Assembly (NCBI RefSeq): GCF_021341665.1
Contig: NZ_JAJTTH010000003.1
Coordinates: 558,001-622,000, forward strand
From: Pseudomonas sp. Au-Pse12
Lineage (GTDB): Bacteria; Pseudomonadota; Gammaproteobacteria; Pseudomonadales; Pseudomonadaceae
DNA: 64,000 nt
Direction: 5' to 3'
Shown here one piece after another: positions 45,567 to 54,210 of the stretch. The notes below the pieces were generated by a model that was not told the origin of the DNA, did not search any database, and was given only the letters and a program-made list of their open reading frames with translations. The position numbers were made by a program, and so were the translations under genes. Within the stretch, counting starts at the first letter, position 1. Every line of letters begins with the position of its first letter.

Positions 45567-46448
45567 ATGAAACGCCTTCCCCCCTTGCCCGCGCTGCACA
45601 CTTTTCTGGTCACCGCCCAGTGCTGCAACTTCACCCGCGCCGCCGAGCAGTTGCACATCACGCAAGGCGCCGTGAGCCGACAGATCGCCGGGCTGGAAAG
45701 CCATCTGGGCTATCCGTTGTTCCAGCGCCAGGCCCGCGGCCTGAGCCTCACGGCCGAAGGCTGGGAATGGCTGCCACGGGTACAGCAGGTGTTCGAGTTG
45801 ATCAATGGCGCGGTGGACGAGATCGGCGGTCAGCAGCGCCACCTGCGGCTCAAGGCGCCGACCTGTGTGATGCGCTGGCTGCTGCCCCGCTTGCTGCAGT
45901 GGCAGAAGGAGCGCCCCGAGGTGCCGGTGCAACTGACCACGACCATTGCCCACGGGGTGGATTTCGGCCGCGAGCCGTTTGACGCGGCAGTGATGTATGG
46001 CGCGCCGCCGGCCCCGACCCTCGGCTCGCGGCACCTGTTCAATGAACAACTGACCCCGGTCTGCTCCCGGCCGCTGCTGGAAGGCACGGTGCCACTCAAA
46101 AGCCCCACCGACTTGCAACAACACCTGCTGTTGCACCCGTCCCACGATCAACGGGACTGGCAGACCTGGCTCAAGGCCGCAGGCACACCACTGAACACTC
46201 TGGGCAAGGGCCAGCACTTCGAAACCCTGGACCTGGCGATGTCCGTGGCGTCCCAGGGCACGGGCGTGGCGATTGGCGACTGGGCGTTGATTGGCGATGA
46301 CCTGAGTGCCGGGCGGCTGGTCATGCCTTTTGAATTGAAGGTGCCCACGGGGCAGGCGTATTACCTGGTGTACCCGGAGCGCCCAGGGCCTTCGGCGGCC
46401 CTGCAGGAACTGCTGGACTGGCTGGTGGAGCAGGCCCGACAGCGCTGA
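45567..46448 (+). CDS. LysR-family regulator (GcvA-like), divergent from aruI operon
   Basis: A protein of 293 residues with an N-terminal winged HTH (LPALHTFLVTAQCCNFTRAAEQLHITQGAVSRQIAGLESHLGYPLFQRQARGLSLTAEG) and a substrate-binding domain typical of the GcvA subgroup (APTCVMRWLLPRLLQWQKERPEVPVQLTTT). The start could be 45567 or the ATG five codons earlier; neither has an obvious Shine-Dalgarno. Its divergent location implies control of the aruI-aldehyde dehydrogenase pair, with an arginine-derived compound as possible inducer. Confidence 0.9.
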   Translation: MKRLPPLPALHTFLVTAQCCNFTRAAEQLHITQGAVSRQIAGLESHLGYPLFQRQARGLSLTAEGWEWLPRVQQVFELINGAVDEIGGQQRHLRLKAPTCVMRWLLPRLLQWQKERPEVPVQLTTTIAHGVDFGREPFDAAVMYGAPPAPTLGSRHLFNEQLTPVCSRPLLEGTVPLKSPTDLQQHLLLHPSHDQRDWQTWLKAAGTPLNTLGKGQHFETLDLAMSVASQGTGVAIGDWALIGDDLSAGRLVMPFELKVPTGQAYYLVYPERPGPSAALQELLDWLVEQARQR

Positions 46449-46517
46449 ATGAGAAAAAACCTGATACCGGCAGACAGCGAAAAGGCCCGCGTGGGGCCTT
46501 CGACACTGAGTGCAACA

Positions 46518-46552
46518 CCCCGGTAGCCGACTAGATCAGGCGACTACCGGGG
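46518..46552. repeat. Inverted repeat between convergent genes
   Basis: CCCCGGTAG and CTACCGGGG form a perfect 9-bp stem with a 17-nt loop. A smaller palindrome (AAGGCCC / GGGCCTT, followed by TTTTC on the minus strand) lies at 46481-46500. Together they may end the transcript of the NAD(P)-binding gene. Confidence 0.5.
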
Positions 46553-46566
46553 CAATTGGCCGCTAA

Positions 46567-47181
46567 TCAGTAACCAACGGTGAAACGCTGGCGGCGATGA
46601 GCCGGTTTTTCCACTTCATCGAGCATGGCGATGGCGTAGTCGGCAAAGCTGATCCAGCTGCGGCCTTCGGCACTGACCAGCAGATCGTCCTGGCCCAGGC
46701 GGAAGTGCCCGGTACGCTCTGCCTCGACGAACTCCGCCGACGGCGAGAGGAAGGTCCAGTCCAGATCCTGCTCCTTGCGCAAGGTGTCCAGGTACACGCC
46801 ACCGGCGCTGGCCTCGGCCTTGTATTCCTCCGGGAAGCCCGGGCTGTCGATGACCTTGCTGCCGCCCGGCAGCAGCAGCGAACCGGCCCCGCCCACCACC
46901 AGCAGACGCTTGACCCCGGCCTTCTTCACCGGGTCGATGATGGCATTGGCCGGGATGCTGGAAAAATGCGCGGCACTGATCACCACGTCGTGACCGGCCA
47001 CTGCCGCCTGCAGCGCAGCACTGTCGGCCACATCCACTTCGCGGGTGACCACGCCGGCACGCTGGCCGATCTTCGCTGTGCTACGGGCGATGGCGGTGAC
47101 GCTGTGACCGCGACGCAGGGCTTCTTCCAGCAGTTGGCTACCGGCACGGCCGGTGGCGCCAATGATTGCGATGTTGCTCAT
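46567..47181 (-). CDS. NAD(P)-binding Rossmann-fold oxidoreductase (atypical SDR)
   Basis: The 204-residue protein starts with the dinucleotide-binding motif NIAIIGATGRAGSQLLEEALRRGHSVTAIARS. It continues with AGHDVVISAA and KRLLVVGGAGSLLL, the pattern of NmrA-like/YwnB-type atypical short-chain dehydrogenases without the YxxxK catalytic pair. Such proteins may sense the NAD(P) redox state or reduce small carbonyl compounds. It lies 69 bases downstream of the MBL-fold gene and could share its transcript, both being divergent from the LysR gene at 48250. Confidence 0.85.
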   Translation of the reverse strand: MSNIAIIGATGRAGSQLLEEALRRGHSVTAIARSTAKIGQRAGVVTREVDVADSAALQAAVAGHDVVISAAHFSSIPANAIIDPVKKAGVKRLLVVGGAGSLLLPGGSKVIDSPGFPEEYKAEASAGGVYLDTLRKEQDLDWTFLSPSAEFVEAERTGHFRLGQDDLLVSAEGRSWISFADYAIAMLDEVEKPAHRRQRFTVGY

Positions 47182-47250
47182 GATGTGTCTCCAGTTGGCT
47201 AAGAGAGTACAGAGGCATCCGCTCCCACAAGGGAGCGGGTCAAACCGGTT

Positions 47251-48135
47251 TCACCACTTCATTTCGCCCTTGGCAACCTTGGCGCTCAGCTCCAGGGAAC
47301 TGTCTTCGCCCAGGTCCGGGTAACGCTTCTTCATGGCCGCGATCAGTGCGGCAGAATCCTTGGCCTTGGCCGTCTCTTCGTCGAAGGCCTTGATGTAGTC
47401 CGCGGTGAAGTGCACCGGGGCCAGGGTACGGGCGCTGTCACCCAGGAAATGCCCGGGAATCACGGTCTTGGGTTTCAGGCCATCGATGGTCTTCAGGGTG
47501 CTCAGCCAGTCCGTATGGGACTGTGGCGTCTGGGTATCGGCCATCCACACGTGGATGTTTTCCGCGACCACCACGCCACCGACCACCGCCTTGATCGACG
47601 GGATCCAGACAAAACTGCGGTCCGGCTGCTTGCCGTCCAGGCCGATGACTTCGAGCTTCTGCCCTTCCAGGGTCAGGCTGTGGCCCTTGAGCACGCCGGG
47701 CACGATGGTCTTGGCCGGCACGTCAGCGCCCATTTTCGGGCCCCAGAACACCAGCTTGCCGTCCACCGTGGCCTTGATGTGATCCACGGTCGGCTGCGAG
47801 GCCACGACCTGGGCGTCGGGGAAGGCGGCGGTCAGGGTGTCGAGGCCGAAGTAGTAGTCCGGGTCACCGTGGCTGATGTAGATGGTGGTCAGGTGCTTGC
47901 CACTGGCGCGGATCTTGTCCACCAGTTGCTGGGCCTGGGACTTGCCGAACTGCGCGTCCACCAGGATCGCGTCCTTCTTGCCGCTGACCAGCACCGACGT
48001 CACCGGGAAGATGGCATTGGCGCCCGGGTTGTAGACATCCAGCTGCAGGCTGGGCTCGGCGGCCGCGGCATGGGCGGCAAACCCCAGAGTGGCGGTGGCC
48101 AGCAGCAAGCGTTTGAGTGAAGTGAATCCGATCAT
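47251..48135 (-). CDS. Exported MBL-fold metallo-hydrolase with degenerate metal motif
   Basis: The 294-residue protein has a Sec signal peptide (MIGFTSLKRLLLATATLGFAAHAAAA) and a metallo-beta-lactamase fold (VTSVLVSGKKDAILVDAQFG, TTIYISHGDPDYYFGLDTL, KTVIPGHFLGDS). The usual THxHxDH signature is replaced by SHGDPDYYFG, so two of the histidines are missing. Either a different metal set is used or activity has changed. The start at 48135 has GGAG seven bases upstream. It is divergent from a LysR regulator, its probable controller. The substrate is unknown; beta-lactamase activity should not be assumed. Confidence 0.85.
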   Translation of the reverse strand: MIGFTSLKRLLLATATLGFAAHAAAAEPSLQLDVYNPGANAIFPVTSVLVSGKKDAILVDAQFGKSQAQQLVDKIRASGKHLTTIYISHGDPDYYFGLDTLTAAFPDAQVVASQPTVDHIKATVDGKLVFWGPKMGADVPAKTIVPGVLKGHSLTLEGQKLEVIGLDGKQPDRSFVWIPSIKAVVGGVVVAENIHVWMADTQTPQSHTDWLSTLKTIDGLKPKTVIPGHFLGDSARTLAPVHFTADYIKAFDEETAKAKDSAALIAAMKKRYPDLGEDSSLELSAKVAKGEMKW

Positions 48136-48249
48136 GGGGGCAGCTCCGGCGTCTGTTGACTGGGTGGGAAGTGGACAAAGCTTAGTTGCCAGACTCGTTA
48201 CAAAAAATGCGATGCTTGAACATAGTTTGTTTCTGAAAGCGGGCAAATT

Positions 48250-49155
48250 ATGGATCGTCTCCAAGCAATGCGGGTCTTCGTTACCGTCGTCGACCTGGGC
48301 AGCCAGTCGGCTGCCGCCGACCACCTGGACCTGTCGCGTCCCGTGGTTTCACGGTATCTGGCGGAACTGGAAGACTGGGTTGGCGCCCGGCTGATGCACC
48401 GCACCACGCGCAAGCTCAGCCTGACTGCCGCCGGCGGCGAGATCCTGCCCCGCTGCCGGCAGATGCTGGAGCTGTCCAACGACATGCAGGCCGCGGTCGG
48501 CGAACCGGACGACGCGCCTCGCGGCCTGCTGCGCATCAGCGTCAGCACCTCGTTCGGCCAGTCACAACTGGCGGACGCCGTGGCCGACTACGTCAAGCGG
48601 TACCCGGGGGTCAGCATCGACCTGCAGATGCTCGATCGCACGGTAAACCTGGTGGATGAGCGCATCGACCTGGCGATCCGCACCAGCAACGACCTGGACC
48701 CGAACCTGATCGCCCGGCGCCTGACGGTGTGCCGCTCGGTGATCTGCGCTTCGCCGGCCTACCTGCTGGAGCATCCGGCGCCCCAGCGGGTCGAAGAATT
48801 GAGCCGGCACAACTGCCTGACTCACTCCTACTTCGGCAAGAGCCTGTGGCACTTCGAACAGGACGGTGAACAGGTATCGGTGCCGGTACAGGGCAACATC
48901 AGCGCCAACGAGGCCAGTACCCTGCTGCGCACCACCATGGCCGGCGCCGGGATCGCCATGCTGCCCAGCTACCAGGCGGGCGAGTACATCAAGCGTGGTG
49001 AACTGGTGCGCCTGCTGGCCCACGCCGAACCACGCACGATGAACATGTACGCGGTCTATGCCTCGCGCAAGCACATGCCGGCAACCTTGCGCAGCATGCT
49101 GGATTTCCTGGTCCTCAGGTTTCCCCAGGAACCGCGCTGGGACGAAGGTTTGTAG
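48250..49155 (+). CDS. LysR-family transcriptional regulator
   Basis: The 301-residue regulator has an N-terminal HTH (MDRLQAMRVFVTVVDLGSQSAAADHLDLSRPVVSRYLAELEDWVGARLMHRTTRKLSLTAAG) and a co-inducer domain of the CrgA/DhcR-like group (RGLLRISVSTSFGQSQLADAV, VDLAIRTSNDLDPNLIARRL). The 114-base gap to the exported MBL-fold gene is typical of a LysR protein that regulates its divergent neighbour. No strong Shine-Dalgarno precedes the ATG. Ligand unknown. Confidence 0.9.
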   Translation: MDRLQAMRVFVTVVDLGSQSAAADHLDLSRPVVSRYLAELEDWVGARLMHRTTRKLSLTAAGGEILPRCRQMLELSNDMQAAVGEPDDAPRGLLRISVSTSFGQSQLADAVADYVKRYPGVSIDLQMLDRTVNLVDERIDLAIRTSNDLDPNLIARRLTVCRSVICASPAYLLEHPAPQRVEELSRHNCLTHSYFGKSLWHFEQDGEQVSVPVQGNISANEASTLLRTTMAGAGIAMLPSYQAGEYIKRGELVRLLAHAEPRTMNMYAVYASRKHMPATLRSMLDFLVLRFPQEPRWDEGL

Positions 49156-49263
49156 GGCGTCGCACGCCGCTGGTCGGCCGCTCGATCCAACTGCTGAATA
49201 CCTTGCCAACCAGGCGGGGCGCGGGTCTGGCAAGCCCCCACAACTGACCTATGCTGATAACAG

Positions 49264-49286
49264 TACCCCCTTAAACCAAGGGGGTA
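49264..49286 (+). promoter_or_regulatory. Perfect dyad upstream of a small membrane protein gene
   Basis: TACCCCC and GGGGGTA form a perfect 7-bp inverted repeat with a 9-base spacer, ending 20 bases before the start codon. The size and symmetry (23 bp) resemble operators of MerR-type metal regulators, or the element could be an mRNA hairpin. Confidence 0.45.
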
Positions 49287-49306
49287 TTGGTTCAGAGGTC
49301 GTTGCC

Positions 49307-49483
49307 ATGAACGTCAAGACAAGAAGGTACCTGGCCATCTTCATGACCTGCTCGGTGACCCTGGCGCTGTACGGTACTGCCGCTTATCGCGTGGAGCAGG
49401 CCCGCATGCAACCGCGCAACTACGCCAGTTGCAACCTGGAACGCTGCATGCCCCACAACGCCACCTTGAACGCCCTCAGGTGA
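49307..49483 (+). CDS. Small membrane or exported protein, 58 residues, with Cys-x4-Cys-Met-Pro-His
   Basis: A short gene with a good ribosome-binding site (AGAGGT, 7-8 bases before ATG) encodes MNVKTRRYLAIFMTCSVTLALYG and so on: basic N-terminus, one hydrophobic helix (residues 8-26) that may be a TM anchor or uncleaved signal, and a 30-residue tail with SCNLERCMPHN. The cysteines, methionine and histidine could bind a soft metal such as copper. It converges with the AraC-type gene, the two coding ends overlapping by 8 bases. I do not recognise the family. Confidence 0.65.
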   Translation: MNVKTRRYLAIFMTCSVTLALYGTAAYRVEQARMQPRNYASCNLERCMPHNATLNALR

Positions 49484-50390
49484 GCGACAACGAATCGCCA
49501 TCGCCGGTCTGATCGGCTTTCAGGCGGTCCCTGAAGACCTTGGGCGAGATCCCCACCCGGCGCCGGAACAGCCGGGTGAAGTTGGTGGGGTCGGAAAAGC
49601 CCAGGTCAGCGGAAATCTCGTAGATGGTCATCCCGGTGTAGGTCAGCAGGCGCTTGGCTTCCAGCAACTGGCGCTCGTGCATGATCTGCAGCGCCGGCTG
49701 CCCGGCCAGTTCACGGCAGGTGCCGTTGAGGTGCGACACGGAAATCCCCAGCTTGTGGGCCAGCTCCTCGACCTTCATATGCTCGCGGTAATGGGCCTCC
49801 ACCAATTGGATGAAGCCATTGAAATACTCCCGGGCGCGATGCGGGCGACGGCTGGCACTGCTGAGCTGCAATGCCTGGCGCCCGACCCAGACCACGATGC
49901 TGCTGACCAGCGCATGCATGAGCATTTCCCGAGCAGGTTGCTGGCCCTGATACTCATGCTGCAGGGCAGCGAACAAGCCGTTCAGGTATTCCTCATCCGC
50001 TCCTGCCGGATACCCCGCGGACTTCGCCAGGGTGCTTTGCGCCTGCCCCCATTGGGCTTGCAGATGGGCGACCAGAGGCACGGCCAGCGTCACGATGTAG
50101 CCTTCGATGTCTTCAGAAAAACGAAAGCCATGCACCGATAGCGGCGGCAGGACCTGGACCATCGATTCGCCCAGCAGCGTCCGCTGGCCCTCGACTTCCA
50201 GCTCGGCCTGGCCACGGCGCACAAACAGCAGCTGGCACAGGTCGGCATGCCGATGCGGCTTGATTTCCCACTGGTGCTCGCGGCTGCGCTGGTTGATGGG
50301 TTCGCAGTGAAGCAGGTCCGGAGTGGGCCAGTCCTGGCTCTCGCCATAGAGTTTGAACACCGGAATCGACGCAAGGGCAGGCTTGTTCAT
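49476..50390 (-). CDS. AraC-family regulator (PobR/HpaA-like)
   Basis: The 304-residue regulator has an N-terminal cupin sensor (WEIKPHRHADLCQLLFVRRGQAELEVEGQ, with the His pair of the AraC-binding cupin) and two HTH motifs (VEELAHKLGISVSHLNGTCRELAG and IYEISADLGFSDPTNFTRLFRRRVGISPKVFRD). Sequence pattern and length resemble PobC/HpaA activators of aromatic acid catabolism (4-hydroxybenzoate or 4-hydroxyphenylacetate), yet no such catabolic gene is near. The start MNKPALASIPVFKLYGE at 50390 is the family start; the frame is open upstream but not conserved. Confidence 0.85.
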   Translation of the reverse strand: MNKPALASIPVFKLYGESQDWPTPDLLHCEPINQRSREHQWEIKPHRHADLCQLLFVRRGQAELEVEGQRTLLGESMVQVLPPLSVHGFRFSEDIEGYIVTLAVPLVAHLQAQWGQAQSTLAKSAGYPAGADEEYLNGLFAALQHEYQGQQPAREMLMHALVSSIVVWVGRQALQLSSASRRPHRAREYFNGFIQLVEAHYREHMKVEELAHKLGISVSHLNGTCRELAGQPALQIMHERQLLEAKRLLTYTGMTIYEISADLGFSDPTNFTRLFRRRVGISPKVFRDRLKADQTGDGDSLSLT

Positions 50391-50785
50391 CACTACGGTC
50401 CAGGCCTCAAGTGACGGGGGATGTGGGCACCGATGAGCGATCAATCTGCAGACGCCGCGAGTGCCCTTCAATAAACGGGCGCACCCGGGACAAATGCAAG
50501 CACCGGCAACACAAGAAAACATTGATCCGGCCAGCGTTCGAAGCACCGCCAGCGGCTGGACACTATACAGAATGCGTCCCATTACCAGCGAATCACACGT
50601 AACAAAAGATGCACTCGCGCGGCGCCCCAAATCTTCGCGCAGCAGCGATTCCCCCAGTAAAGCCCAGATGAAATATCCCTGGCGACTTCCTTGTATGGCT
50701 ATCTAGTAGGCTCCTATCCAGTACACTGACGCCCATCTCCACCGACCCTGTTCCGCCGGGTCATTCTCTGCCCGCAGGTTCTTCC
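50391..50785. other. Divergent intergenic region between AraC and DHA2 exporter genes
   Basis: These 395 bases hold promoters for both genes. A weak pair TTGTAT (50691-50696) and TATCCA (50715-50720), 18 bases apart, points to the exporter. ORFs of up to 80 codons cross the area but have no ribosome-binding site and no recognisable protein pattern. The exporter might be controlled by the divergent AraC protein. Confidence 0.4.
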
Positions 50786-52303
50786 GTGCCCCACCCTCAA
50801 CAGCCTGGCCCGCCCAAACCGGCCATTCGCAGTGTGCTGATCGCCCTGATGCTGGCGATCTTTCTCGGCGCCCTGGACCAGACCATCGTCGCGGTCTCCA
50901 TGCCGGCCATTTCCGCTCAGTTCAAGGACGTCGGCCTGCTGGCCTGGGTGATCTCCGGCTACATGGTGGCAATGACCGTGGCAGTCCCCATCTACGGCAA
51001 GCTTGGCGACCTCTACGGACGCCGCCGCTTGATGCTGTTCGGCATGGGGCTGTTCACGCTGGCATCGCTGTTCTGCGGCCTGGCGCAAAACATGGAGCAA
51101 CTGGTACTGGCGCGGATTTTCCAGGGAATCGGCGCCGGCGGCATGATCTCGGTGAGCCAGGCGATCATCGGCGACATCGTCCCGCCCCGGGAGCGCGGCC
51201 GCTACCAGGGCTACTTCAGCAGCATGTACGCGGTGGCCAGCGTCGCCGGCCCGGTGCTCGGCGGCTACATGACCGAATTCCTCTCCTGGCGCTGGGTGTT
51301 CCTGATCAACCTGCCCCTGGGCCTGGGCGCCTGGTGGGTGGCGCACCGCACCCTGATCGGCTTGCCGGTGCCACAGCGCAAGCCGGTCATCGACTACCTC
51401 GGCACGGTGCTGATGATCATCGGCCTGAGCGCCCTGCTGCTGGGCATCACCCAGGTGGGCCAGGGGTACTCCTGGCGCAGCGCCGAAGTGCTCGATCTGC
51501 TGGCCATCGCCGTCATCGTCCTGGCGCTGTTCGCCTGGCATGAACGCCGGGCCCGGGAGCCTCTGCTGCCGATGCACCTGTTCACCAACCGCAACGCGCT
51601 GCTGTGCTGGTGCACGATCTTCTTCACCAGCTTCCAGGCCATTTCACTGATCGTGCTGATGCCGCTGCGCTTCCAGAGCATCACCGGCGCCGGGGCCGAC
51701 AGCGCCGCCCTGCATCTGCTGCCATTGGCCATGGGCTTGCCGATGGGCGCCTACTGCGCCGGACGCCTGACTTCGGTGACCGGGCGCTACAAGCCGATGA
51801 TCCTCAGTGGCGCGCTGCTGATGCCGCTGTCGATCCTCGGCATGGCCCTGGTCCCGCCGCAGTCGGTGGTGCAGAGCAGCCTGTTCATGCTGCTCTGCGG
51901 GATCGCCGGCGGCATGCAGTTCCCGACCTCCCTCGTGGGCACGCAGAACTCGGTGGAACAACGGGATATCGGGGTCGCCACCAGCACCACCAACCTGTTC
52001 CGCGCGCTTGGCGGCGCGGTGGGCGTGGCGCTGATGTCGGCGTTGCTGCTGGCCCTGCTGCAAGACTCCAGCCTGGCGCATTTGAGTGGCGCTGGGCTGA
52101 TGGGGGAAGGAACCTCTGGCAATGCCTTGCTCGACGGCCTGAATGCAGCCCCCGGCCCGGCGCGAGATGCCCTGCGGGCCGAGTTGCTGCTGACCTTCCA
52201 GCATCTGCTGTTGGTCAGCGCCGGGGTTTCCCTGCTGGGGCTGGCAGCGGCGATCGCCATGCCCAATCGCCTGCTGCGCGGTCGTGAAGACAAGGCGCGC
52301 TGA
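50786..52303 (+). CDS. DHA2-family (EmrB/QacA) MFS drug exporter
   Basis: The protein of 505 residues has 14 predicted TM helices, as in the 14-TM DHA2 group. TM1 carries the motif D1 pattern (LGALDQTIVAVSMPAI), the first loop has motif A (GKLGDLYGRRRLMLFG), and TM5 has motif C (VASVAGPVLGGYMTEFLSWRWVFLINLPLG). It would expel drugs or hydrophobic compounds using the proton gradient. The start is GTG at 50786 with AGG eight bases upstream. There is no EmrA or outer-membrane partner, so it acts alone or with distant partners. Confidence 0.92.
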   Translation: MPHPQQPGPPKPAIRSVLIALMLAIFLGALDQTIVAVSMPAISAQFKDVGLLAWVISGYMVAMTVAVPIYGKLGDLYGRRRLMLFGMGLFTLASLFCGLAQNMEQLVLARIFQGIGAGGMISVSQAIIGDIVPPRERGRYQGYFSSMYAVASVAGPVLGGYMTEFLSWRWVFLINLPLGLGAWWVAHRTLIGLPVPQRKPVIDYLGTVLMIIGLSALLLGITQVGQGYSWRSAEVLDLLAIAVIVLALFAWHERRAREPLLPMHLFTNRNALLCWCTIFFTSFQAISLIVLMPLRFQSITGAGADSAALHLLPLAMGLPMGAYCAGRLTSVTGRYKPMILSGALLMPLSILGMALVPPQSVVQSSLFMLLCGIAGGMQFPTSLVGTQNSVEQRDIGVATSTTNLFRALGGAVGVALMSALLLALLQDSSLAHLSGAGLMGEGTSGNALLDGLNAAPGPARDALRAELLLTFQHLLLVSAGVSLLGLAAAIAMPNRLLRGREDKAR

Positions 52304-52402
52304 CTCGGCCGAGCGCTCACCGATGAAGCCGTTGGCGCACGCTAAACCTTCAGCCACGACGGGCGCGCGGCCGATCGCCGCCTGCGGCTACAGGCTCAGC
52401 GA

Positions 52403-53248
52403 TCAGGGGCTGTAATACCCCACGGCAACCAGCAGGTTCCCCACTTTGCGCAGATAGGCATGCTTGTCCTCGACCTTGCCCGTCACCGGGTTCTTCCAGC
52501 GGTACTGGTATTCCCCCTGATCCTGCCGGGCCAGCAGCGCCAGCATCGGCTCGCCCACTGGCTTGCCCTCGGGGTCCCTGACCTTGGCAAAATCGGTGTT
52601 GAGCAAGCGCAAGTTGGTGCCATGAGCCAGGTAACGCCGGCTGTCGAGGTCCACCACGAACACGTACAGGTCGTCCTCTAGAAAACCACCCTGCAACTGG
52701 TTGATCGCCTTGAGCGTGCCCGCGCGGTCCGTGCCCAAGGCGCTGGCCGCCCGCTCCAGCAACGCCTTGGCCTGCTCGGCCGAGGCCCGGGGCTGATAGT
52801 AGCCCACCGCCAGAATGCGCTCGCCGACACGCTGGAAATACACATGCTTGCGCTCGATCTTGCCGTCGGCCCAGTTCTGCCAGCGGTACTCGGCCTGCTG
52901 GATGCCATTGGCCTCGGGGGTCTGCAAAGCCTCCTTGAACGCCTTGCGCAGATCCGGCCCCAGTACCTGCGATACATCGCGGCCGATCAACGCCGACGAG
53001 GGCCCGCCACTGGCCAGCATCACACCGCGGGTATCCACCACGAACACATAGCGGTCCTGGTCGACGAACTCGCCCTGGCGGCTGAAGGCGGCGAACGCCT
53101 TGTCACCCTGATCGTGGTAATAGCTCAAGGCCTTTTCCAACAACGCTCGGGCCGCGGCGCCGTCATCCACCGCCGGCGCGGCCTGCAGTGGGCTGAAACA
53201 CAACAGCAGCAACCCGCTCAACCAGGTTCTTCCAAGCCACAGTCTCAT
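52403..53248 (-). CDS. Periplasmic protein with two tandem Cache domains
   Basis: The 281-residue protein has a signal peptide (about residues 1-23, ending PLQA) and then two homologous single-Cache domains (about 35-155 and 160-281). Each runs from YVFVVD through a YRW-x-N/D-x-x-x-GK-x-E-x-KH-x-Y segment to VGYY-x-P, so it is an internal duplication. There is no TM helix, kinase, cyclase or MCP domain. It is therefore a free periplasmic sensor module, probably handing ligand to another receptor. The ATG at 53248 is seven bases after GAGGAG and is preferred to the GTG one codon upstream. Confidence 0.85.
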   Translation of the reverse strand: MRLWLGRTWLSGLLLLCFSPLQAAPAVDDGAAARALLEKALSYYHDQGDKAFAAFSRQGEFVDQDRYVFVVDTRGVMLASGGPSSALIGRDVSQVLGPDLRKAFKEALQTPEANGIQQAEYRWQNWADGKIERKHVYFQRVGERILAVGYYQPRASAEQAKALLERAASALGTDRAGTLKAINQLQGGFLEDDLYVFVVDLDSRRYLAHGTNLRLLNTDFAKVRDPEGKPVGEPMLALLARQDQGEYQYRWKNPVTGKVEDKHAYLRKVGNLLVAVGYYSP

Positions 53249-53370
53249 CACCCGCTCCTCGCTCGTGTTGGCGTTCGAAGAGCGTAGACGGCTGCGGGAT
53301 ATGCGGAAACATTCAGCGAACGGGGGTTACCCGGCGCCTTCCCACGCCTGGCATGGGAAGGCGGCGCCCA

Positions 53371-54210
53371 TCAGGGGCGAGTGTTGATCTGCTGTTGCAG
53401 GTTCTGGATCTGGCTTTGCAGGGTATTGATGTTGCGGGTCACCTGACCACGAAACGCATCGAACTCGGCAGTGCTGGCACCGTTCTGCGCCGCGGCGGGC
53501 CGGTTGTCCTGCTGGCTCTTGAGCACGATCAGGTCCTGCTCCAGACGTTCGATGGCAGCGCTCGGATTGCCCTGTTTCTTCAACGCCGCCAGGTCGGCAC
53601 TCAGGCTCTTGAGCTGAGCATCGACCTTGCCGCCATCGGCCTGGGCGCCTTTCAGGCTCGCCAGTTCACCACTCAGGGCTTTCACCTGAGCCTGCAACTG
53701 GCTGTTGGCCGCTTGCTGCTCGGCGGTCTGCGCGCTCATCTGCGCCAGGCGCTTGTCCAGGTCGGTGGCTTGCCCCGCCACGCCCTGCTGCTGCCGGCTC
53801 TGGTCCTGCAGGCGGCTCTCCAACTGCTTGATCTGCAACTTCAGCGCTTCGCTGTCGGTGGTGACATTGGTCTGGCTGGCCACCACCTTGCCGGAGATGT
53901 CCTGCAAGCGCCCGGCGGCTTCCTCGCTGATCCTGGCGAAGCTTTCCTGGGTCGCCACCAATTGCTGCTCCATCAGCGAGATCTGCTGAAAGCTCCACCA
54001 GGCCAGGCCAATGAAGGCAAAGAACAGCGCGCCCACCAGTGCCCAGAGCGGACCGGTGCTCGGGCCCTTGACCTTGACCACCGGCGTACTGCGCGAATGC
54101 ACGGAGGTACGCTCGCGGGCGGCGCTGGTGGTAGGGAAGACATCGTTGTCCAGAGGATCGGCGCGCAGACTGGGAACGTCATCGAAATCATCGTTTGCAT
54201 CGTTACGCAT
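53371..54210 (-). CDS. Membrane-anchored coiled-coil protein (PA4362-like)
   Basis: The product of 279 residues has an acidic cytosolic N-terminus with many Asp (MRNDANDDFDDVPSLRADPLDNDVF), one TM helix at about residues 55-74 (PLWALVGALFFAFIGLAWWSF), and then a long coiled coil rich in Gln/Ser/Ala to the end, with heptads of Leu and Ile. It looks like an inner-membrane anchor with a periplasmic coiled-coil stalk. The start at 54210 has AAAGG 8-9 bases upstream. Function is unknown; the conserved neighbours are an epimerase, argP and sodB. Confidence 0.82.
   Translation of the reverse strand: MRNDANDDFDDVPSLRADPLDNDVFPTTSAARERTSVHSRSTPVVKVKGPSTGPLWALVGALFFAFIGLAWWSFQQISLMEQQLVATQESFARISEEAAGRLQDISGKVVASQTNVTTDSEALKLQIKQLESRLQDQSRQQQGVAGQATDLDKRLAQMSAQTAEQQAANSQLQAQVKALSGELASLKGAQADGGKVDAQLKSLSADLAALKKQGNPSAAIERLEQDLIVLKSQQDNRPAAAQNGASTAEFDAFRGQVTRNINTLQSQIQNLQQQINTRP

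Noticed and set aside
47251..48135. Beta-lactamase for the MBL-fold protein
   Set aside because: The metal motif is degenerate and the sequence lacks the class B beta-lactamase pattern.
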